From: Nocardia grenadensis NBRC 108939
Lineage (GTDB): Bacteria; Actinomycetota; Actinomycetes; Mycobacteriales; Mycobacteriaceae
Assembly (NCBI RefSeq): GCF_001613445.1
Contig: NZ_BDCJ01000020.1
Coordinates: forward strand, 1-64,000
Direction of reading: 5' to 3'
Length of the DNA: 64,000 nucleotides
Shown here: piece after piece, positions 59,370-64,000 of the stretch
Layout: every line of letters starts with the position of its first letter
Position numbering within the stretch: position 1 is the stretch's first letter
Made by a program: the position numbers and the translations under genes
Notes under the pieces: model-generated
Database searches by the model: none
Told to the model about the DNA's origin: nothing
What the model saw: the letters and a program-made list of their open reading frames with translations, nothing else

Positions 59370-61697
59370 CTATTCGAACAGGTATAACTGTTCGAATGTA
59401 CTCCGGCGGTCGACTTTGGCTGCGCCGGAGAGAAGCCCAGCGGCCACCGCGGTTCGGTAGGCCGCGCATTGTGTCGCTGCATCTTGGTACGCCTGTGCTC
59501 GATGGTCGCATTCTTGCAACACTGTGGCGATGGCTCGCTGCTGTTCGGTTGGCGGATATTCGATCTCGAAGCGGCCGAGGTCGCCGGTGCTGATCGACGG
59601 AACGGAGTTGACCGCGGCCCGGGACCGGATGCGCAGCCGAATATCGTCGGATAGGAGCCATTCCAAGAGGTACTCCGGGGCCAGTGCATCGTGATTCTTG
59701 ATCCGCAGTCGGATTACGTTGGTGGCGAAGTAAGACCGGTGGTGCATGTCTGTCACGAGCGCCGCAGCGCCGACCTGACCCACGCGGACGAAGAGGATGT
59801 CGTTCTCGTGTACCTCGAAATCGGCGAGCCGATTCGCCATCTCCGGGGATATCCGACTGTCGTCGTTCTCGGGGACTTCTAGTCGGCGGGAATGGATATG
59901 CTTGGCTTTCAACACCTGAAATACTGAATCCGGTTCGTATTTGATGCCATAGGTATTGGAGGGGCCGGCCTTGATTTCGCAGAGGTCGGAAAGCCGCGCT
60001 CGGAACCATTTGTCCGCGACCGGTGACACATCCAGCGCTCGTGGATTGGACAGAGTACGAGAAATAGGCGGGTGAAAGGGTGCGCTGGTCGAGGAGTCGA
60101 TCGCCTCGATCGCCCGCGCCATCGCGTTGGTGTACCGGCCGATCGTCTGCCAGCGGGCGTCAGCATCTGTGGGTGCCGACTGCAGGTAGTCATCGGGAAC
60201 CAGTGAGTGCTTGGCTTCACGGATCGTCTCGATGGGAACCGAGATCGCACGTCCGCCGTGTTCGACGACAGCCGCAACGCCTTCCTTCAACCTTTCTGGG
60301 GTATTGACGAGTTCGGCGATCTGTGCCGTGTCGACCAGCCGCGGCAGAGAGCCGGGAGTGGCCTGCAGCATCGAACGAACGTCGGCGAAGACAACTGGGC
60401 GTGGCGTTTTCGACGGGGGACGCAGCACCCAGATAGCGGCGTCTACCGAGGAGGCCGGGAAGATCTGCGCCGGAAGCCGGATGACGGCGTGAACGGCGCC
60501 TTGTTCGAGCATCTCCTTCCTGTTCTCGCGCTCGTACCGATTGTTGGTGCCGCCTGCCGCCGCAGGCAGCAGGACTGCCGCTCTTCCTTTCGCGGCGAGG
60601 ACCTTGACCGCCGTGTGAACCCAAGCGAGATTTCCGCTGTGTGGAGGAGTTGCGAACGGCCAAGTGGTGCCTGAGCTGTCCAGAAAGGTCTCGTTGAACG
60701 GCGGGTTGACCACGACGGCGTCGTAAGGTCCGCGGAGGCGATACTGCCAGGGCAGTTTGTCCTCGACTTGTATATCGGAAACACAGCCGTGCACGGCGAG
60801 GTTCAGGCCGGCACGGCGTGCGGCATCGGTTCGGCGGCCGATCGCCCGCAACTGTACCGGCGTTGCCCCTTTTCGCCCCAGAACTGCCAACGGTAGTTCG
60901 CCCAGGCGTGTGTAGGGGTCGAGGACGGTGTTCACCGAGTTCCCGGGCGGCGTAACGCACCTTGCCATGAGTCTCGCGACTTCCGCAGGCGTGCGATAGT
61001 CGTGGCTGGTGGCGGTTTGAGCCTTCGGGAGTTGATCGAGCAGCCTGTCGAATCCGGGCTTCCCGGCTCGGCTTGCGTTGTCGATCAGGGCGATAACGTC
61101 GGATGTCCGGGCTTTCCGCAATCTGCCGAAGACTTCCACGGCCCCGACCGGCAGTCCGTGCAAACGCAGTGCGGCATCAACGGCTTCCGCGACGACGCCC
61201 AGCAGCACGGTCGGACGATCCGCGCTCGCGTGTGGCTGGATTTCGTCGGTGAGGCGCTGCCAATGCTGTTCGGAGCAGATCCAGGTGAACACGAGCAGTA
61301 GACCGGCATCGAGGTAGTCGATATCGCTTATACCGGCATCCCGGAAACGCCTGGGCAGCCCGGTGCGAAGAAACTGGCGCGCGGCTTGACTCGCTTGCCC
61401 GTCCCCGGCATCGCGGCAGGTTCGCGTGGGAACGCCTTCGCCGAGCGCACGTTGCAACCGGTCACCGTAGGTTGCGCCGTCGAGTTCCGCGGGAGTGCGG
61501 TAGGCCGCGGGTATCAGCCGTTTGCCGAGCCAGTCAATGACGGCGCCGGACGCGTAACTGCCGGATTCATCAGGGGTGGGAAAGTCCGGATGGCGCCTGC
61601 GCCAGTTACTGCAGGTCGCGGTACTTACGCCGATCTTCTCGGCAATCTCGGAAAGTCGCAGGTGGATTGTGGTGAAGTTCCAGGTCGGCGTTGTCAT
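59370..61697 (-). CDS. Solitary N6 DNA methyltransferase with fused specificity domain
   Basis: A 775-residue type I-like protein. An N-terminal HTH (SEIAEKIGVSTATCSNWRRR) and helical region precede the methylase core with a degenerate SAM motif (DPYTRLGELPLAVL) and the catalytic NPPF (331-334). The C-terminal about 200 residues are a target-recognition/S-subunit half (FRARLSDLCEIKAG, ... EIEYPPTEQQRAIATVLQ). No restriction subunit lies in the window, so it is orphan: epigenetic regulation, or part of a defence system whose nuclease is elsewhere. A small membrane protein gene lies 57 bases upstream. Confidence 0.88.
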   Translation of the reverse strand: MTTPTWNFTTIHLRLSEIAEKIGVSTATCSNWRRRHPDFPTPDESGSYASGAVIDWLGKRLIPAAYRTPAELDGATYGDRLQRALGEGVPTRTCRDAGDGQASQAARQFLRTGLPRRFRDAGISDIDYLDAGLLLVFTWICSEQHWQRLTDEIQPHASADRPTVLLGVVAEAVDAALRLHGLPVGAVEVFGRLRKARTSDVIALIDNASRAGKPGFDRLLDQLPKAQTATSHDYRTPAEVARLMARCVTPPGNSVNTVLDPYTRLGELPLAVLGRKGATPVQLRAIGRRTDAARRAGLNLAVHGCVSDIQVEDKLPWQYRLRGPYDAVVVNPPFNETFLDSSGTTWPFATPPHSGNLAWVHTAVKVLAAKGRAAVLLPAAAGGTNNRYERENRKEMLEQGAVHAVIRLPAQIFPASSVDAAIWVLRPPSKTPRPVVFADVRSMLQATPGSLPRLVDTAQIAELVNTPERLKEGVAAVVEHGGRAISVPIETIREAKHSLVPDDYLQSAPTDADARWQTIGRYTNAMARAIEAIDSSTSAPFHPPISRTLSNPRALDVSPVADKWFRARLSDLCEIKAGPSNTYGIKYEPDSVFQVLKAKHIHSRRLEVPENDDSRISPEMANRLADFEVHENDILFVRVGQVGAAALVTDMHHRSYFATNVIRLRIKNHDALAPEYLLEWLLSDDIRLRIRSRAAVNSVPSISTGDLGRFEIEYPPTEQQRAIATVLQECDHRAQAYQDAATQCAAYRTAVAAGLLSGAAKVDRRSTFEQLYLFE

Positions 61698-61754
61698 GAG
61701 TCCTCGTGCTCGGCGGTTGTTCGGGGAAGCCGGTGGGCATCGACTCCGGTGCGG

Positions 61755-62054
61755 TTATCGGAAGGGCCAGGACAGGAAATTGTGCGCGATCACCGCCATC
61801 CAGAGCAGACCGCTGATGAGGGCCAACAGCTGTAGGGTTTTCTTCCATCCCCAGTGCTCGCTGCTGAACCTCGTGAAGAAGCGGTCTACGACGTCGATCC
61901 AGGTATCGGGTTTATCGGTGATCCGGACATGCGCGAGACATGTGGCGGTCCGGCATCGGGGACAGGGCTCGGTATCGCTGTGCGACGCCTCAGACCCTCC
62001 GGTCGGCGCCGACGTTGCCGGGAGGTTGGTCGCCGGATCTGGTTCTACGGACAT
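61755..62054 (-). CDS. Small membrane protein with a CxxC pair
   Basis: A 99-residue protein. A Cys-pair region (EPCPRCRTATCLAHV) in the middle could bind zinc, followed by a C-terminal membrane helix (LLALISGLLWMAVIAHNFL). GAGG lies five bases before the ATG. It is co-directional with the methyltransferase, 57 bases upstream, so probably in the same operon. No family recognised. Confidence 0.6.
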   Translation of the reverse strand: MSVEPDPATNLPATSAPTGGSEASHSDTEPCPRCRTATCLAHVRITDKPDTWIDVVDRFFTRFSSEHWGWKKTLQLLALISGLLWMAVIAHNFLSWPFR

Positions 62055-62519
62055 AACGCCTCACTGGGTGGGGTCTCGGATTCGATGCCGCCGACTCTAT
62101 AGCAACGCATCAACTCAGTCTTAATGTCAGTTGTCAATATTCGCACTAGACCTGTTTGTGAAATCTGGACCAAATCACCCCGAAAGCTGACTATAACTGC
62201 AGGTAATGAGCCCTTTTGGTAGCTTGTGTGGAAGGTCTTCGTACCCGCGTCGGTGGCATGCGCAGTGATACTGCTCGACTAGCCCGATTGGCGGTCGACG
62301 CTACCCGAGACTGCAGGAAATCGGCCGGTTGGTCGTCGCGCGGGAGTACGGTAAGCCATTCGTACGCTGACCCGAAGCGGACTCCGAAGCTCAGGGTTCC
62401 CCGGCCTGTGCCCGGCGCTCGAGTGCGGGCTGGACTCGGCTGTGGTCAGGGATTCCCAGTCCGGACGGGCACTTCGATATCTTCGGTTTCCCGCTATCCG
62501 AAGGCATCCGGGCCGACCG
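62055..62519. other. AT-richer promoter gap
   Basis: About 465 bases. The left 100 bases are AT-rich with TATAGA (minus strand, near 62097-62102) and likely hold the promoter of the methyltransferase operon. The remainder shows no gene. Confidence 0.35.
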
Positions 62520-63641
62520 CTATTCGCTACCGACGAGGCGCAGGACTGGCCGCTGATCGGCCTCGCCGAGTAGGTCGCGGACTTGGCCCGGGCTGATTCT
62601 GAGGGCTTCGGCGAGGGCGGGGATACCAGCGCCGTGGTCTCCTGCGAGCTCCGCGGCCTTCTTCAGAAGCGTCGGTACCTCTCCCGGGTACGCGCTCGAT
62701 GGGTCGGCATGCGGGTCGTTGACCATTGTGAGGCGCTGGTAGGCCCGCCGGGCCGACGACTCGGTGGTGCGCCCGCGCTCGACCATCCTGCGAACCAGTG
62801 AATGCGGCGAGACACCCCACGTCCTGCCCAGCCGATCGAGGGCAGCCAAGTCGAGGCGCTGTGGGAGGGCAGCATCCATCGAGGCCGCCGGGGTGAGGAA
62901 AGCAGCGGCGAACTCGTCGGCCTCCTTCTCGATGGTCGCGCCGTGCTCACCGGGGCCGGGGTGCAGCAGGAGATGGCCGATTTCATGCGCGATCGAGAAC
63001 CGATGCTTGAACACGTTCTCGGTCCGCCGTGGCGTTGTCACGATGATGGGCCGGTCCACGAGCAGGGCCGAGAAGGCGTCCACCGCGTCGATCTCACCGA
63101 GTGGGCGCACCGCCACGACGATGCCGCGGGACTCGGCCGTAGCAACCAAGTGCTTGACCGGGCCATCTGGCAGACTCCAGTGTCGGCGAAGGAGCTCAGC
63201 GGCCTCCGCCGGTGCAGTGCCGGGCCGGACCACGGGAAGGTCCGCTGCGGGGAGCTTGACGTGCCGCTCCAACGCGAACGTCAGTTCCCACACGAGCGTC
63301 GCCGTGGCCAGTGCTTTCTGGCGGTCGCTCACGCGCGCCGACCGCAAGCTTCGGAAGTGCGCGTTCACGGTGTCGATGCGGACCAGAGGGCGTCCGATAG
63401 AGAAAAAGCTCGGACGAACCTCCAGTACCTTCGCCAGGAGTTCGAGCACGTCGGGACGGGGCGCGTTGACTCCGGCCTCGTACTGGCCGATCGCGGCGGC
63501 CGATACGCCTACCTGGCCGGCCAAGTCCGACTTGGTTATCGAGCGGAAGACACGGGCCTGGGTCAGCCGCGCGGGCTCGAAGCGGCCGTGCATCTGCCCT
63601 GAGCCGGCCGGGGCGAACAGGCTCGGGGTGTCGTCACCCAT
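62520..63641 (-). CDS. XRE-ImmA/IrrE metallopeptidase
   Basis: A 373-residue protein. An XRE HTH (about 25-75; LAGQVGVSAAAIGQYEAGVN) is followed by an ImmA/IrrE peptidase domain with HEIGHLLLH (H219, E220, H223) and the distal Glu in EKEADEFAAAFL. Such proteins cleave a repressor or respond to DNA damage; in mobile elements they often switch lysogeny or defence genes. ATG 63641 overlaps the upstream gene by 8 bases, so both are co-transcribed and coupled; AGGAGG lies 12 bases upstream. Confidence 0.92.
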   Translation of the reverse strand: MGDDTPSLFAPAGSGQMHGRFEPARLTQARVFRSITKSDLAGQVGVSAAAIGQYEAGVNAPRPDVLELLAKVLEVRPSFFSIGRPLVRIDTVNAHFRSLRSARVSDRQKALATATLVWELTFALERHVKLPAADLPVVRPGTAPAEAAELLRRHWSLPDGPVKHLVATAESRGIVVAVRPLGEIDAVDAFSALLVDRPIIVTTPRRTENVFKHRFSIAHEIGHLLLHPGPGEHGATIEKEADEFAAAFLTPAASMDAALPQRLDLAALDRLGRTWGVSPHSLVRRMVERGRTTESSARRAYQRLTMVNDPHADPSSAYPGEVPTLLKKAAELAGDHGAGIPALAEALRISPGQVRDLLGEADQRPVLRLVGSE

Positions 63642-64000
63642 TCGGATCCGTTTCCTCCTGTTCGCGCGGTTCGACGACGGGGCTGACCGGAGTGCCGCTA
63701 TCGAACGATTCGACGTCGAATGCCACATCGGCACTGACGAGCTCCGGTTCCCAGATGCACTCCTGGCCGCTCAGCTGGACGTTATCAGCGTCGTCCAGCA
63801 CGGCGACTGCCCACTCGATCGACTGCAAGTGACGGGGAGTCGACCAGACCATGACGAGTACGACCGGCATCGTATCGTGAACGGTCTCGTATATGGCCTC
63901 TGTCTCGCTCGTCGCGGGACTGTCCTCAGCCGACTCGACCGCGTCAGCGAAACGGGGCTCGAACAGCATCGGTGGAGGCGGCTCGGCAGCGAAGCCGGCC
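63634..64000 (-). CDS. Partial acidic protein at the window edge
   Basis: The frame from the right edge to the stop at 63634 has no start of its own within the window: upstream of an internal Met at 63969 it continues as GFAAEPPPP, so the gene is probably cut. The visible part is acidic, with a core VLVMVWSTPRHLQSIEWAVAV. No family recognised. It overlaps the ImmA/IrrE gene by 8 bases. Confidence 0.55.
   Translation of the reverse strand, partial: AGFAAEPPPPMLFEPRFADAVESAEDSPATSETEAIYETVHDTMPVVLVMVWSTPRHLQSIEWAVAVLDDADNVQLSGQECIWEPELVSADVAFDVESFDSGTPVSPVVEPREQEETDPNG

Noticed and set aside
1..64000. CRISPR array, tRNA or rRNA genes, riboswitches
   Set aside because: No regularly spaced repeats, cloverleaf or rRNA-like stretches were noticed by reading; a covariance-model scan would be needed to exclude small RNAs.

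Overview
The window is GC-rich actinobacterial DNA, most likely from Nocardia or a close mycolic-acid relative. The reasons are an MmpL-type transporter, a stand-alone MCE protein with an Mce-associated membrane protein, several F420/deazaflavin-dependent (Ddn-like) reductases, an ESX-style secreted effector, actinobacterial families such as DUF6069 and DUF6223, and frequent GTG/TTG starts. No rRNA, tRNA or CRISPR array was seen. The left edge is non-coding and the right edge cuts a gene.

1-10.4 kb, envelope and lipid genes: an mmpL-tetR operon behind a near-perfect 19-bp inverted repeat; an MHS-type MFS permease; a GT-B glycosyltransferase; a three-histidine-box fatty acid desaturase; a possible 24-residue hydrophobic peptide gene; an acyl-CoA carboxylase beta subunit; and a single IPT/TIG-domain protein. 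10.4-20.3 kb: an HTH-type sensor of unknown class, a NarL-type two-component system, DUF6223, an orphan mam-mce pair, Ddn-like reductase, an HxlR/quinone oxidoreductase divergent pair, DUF6069 behind a perfect operator-like palindrome, and very small genes. 20.3-29 kb: TerD-vWA protein, decayed MFS and MDR genes, a resolvase-like small protein, AraC, a MerR-hydrolase operon, DUF5996, DUF2267 and a secreted protein.

28.7-46.5 kb is a catabolic/efflux and regulator region: LysR/MFS, AraC-LysE, a P450 without the ExxR motif, a Baeyer-Villiger monooxygenase, an amidase, a YczE-like membrane protein, a VOC-SDR operon facing a TetR gene with a candidate operator, a choloylglycine-hydrolase-like Ntn enzyme, AraC/Ddn, MOSC, a PPOX-type protein and (just beyond) DUF2461.

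47.2-58 kb is a mosaic island full of gene scars: an IS21 istB 3' remnant, a duplicated DHFR-like 3' end, a Ddn fragment, a truncated SLOG gene, a frameshifted DHFR-like gene and two NUDIX 3' fragments. Embedded in it is an intact compact unit: an NrtR-type NUDIX regulator with a perfect 21-bp palindrome in the divergent promoter, a nucleosidase of the PNP/MTAN superfamily, and a 690-residue membrane protein overlapping it by 4 bp. The nucleosidase C-terminus and the membrane protein N-terminus carry the same roughly 20-residue motif, as expected of an effector and receptor that assemble through a shared adaptor. This is the best candidate for an undescribed conflict or stress-response system.

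58-64 kb: an ESX-secreted DUF6973 effector with a lipoprotein and a broken small partner, a solitary type I-like DNA methyltransferase fused to a specificity-like domain with a small membrane protein upstream, and an XRE-ImmA/IrrE protease overlapping a gene that runs off the window.
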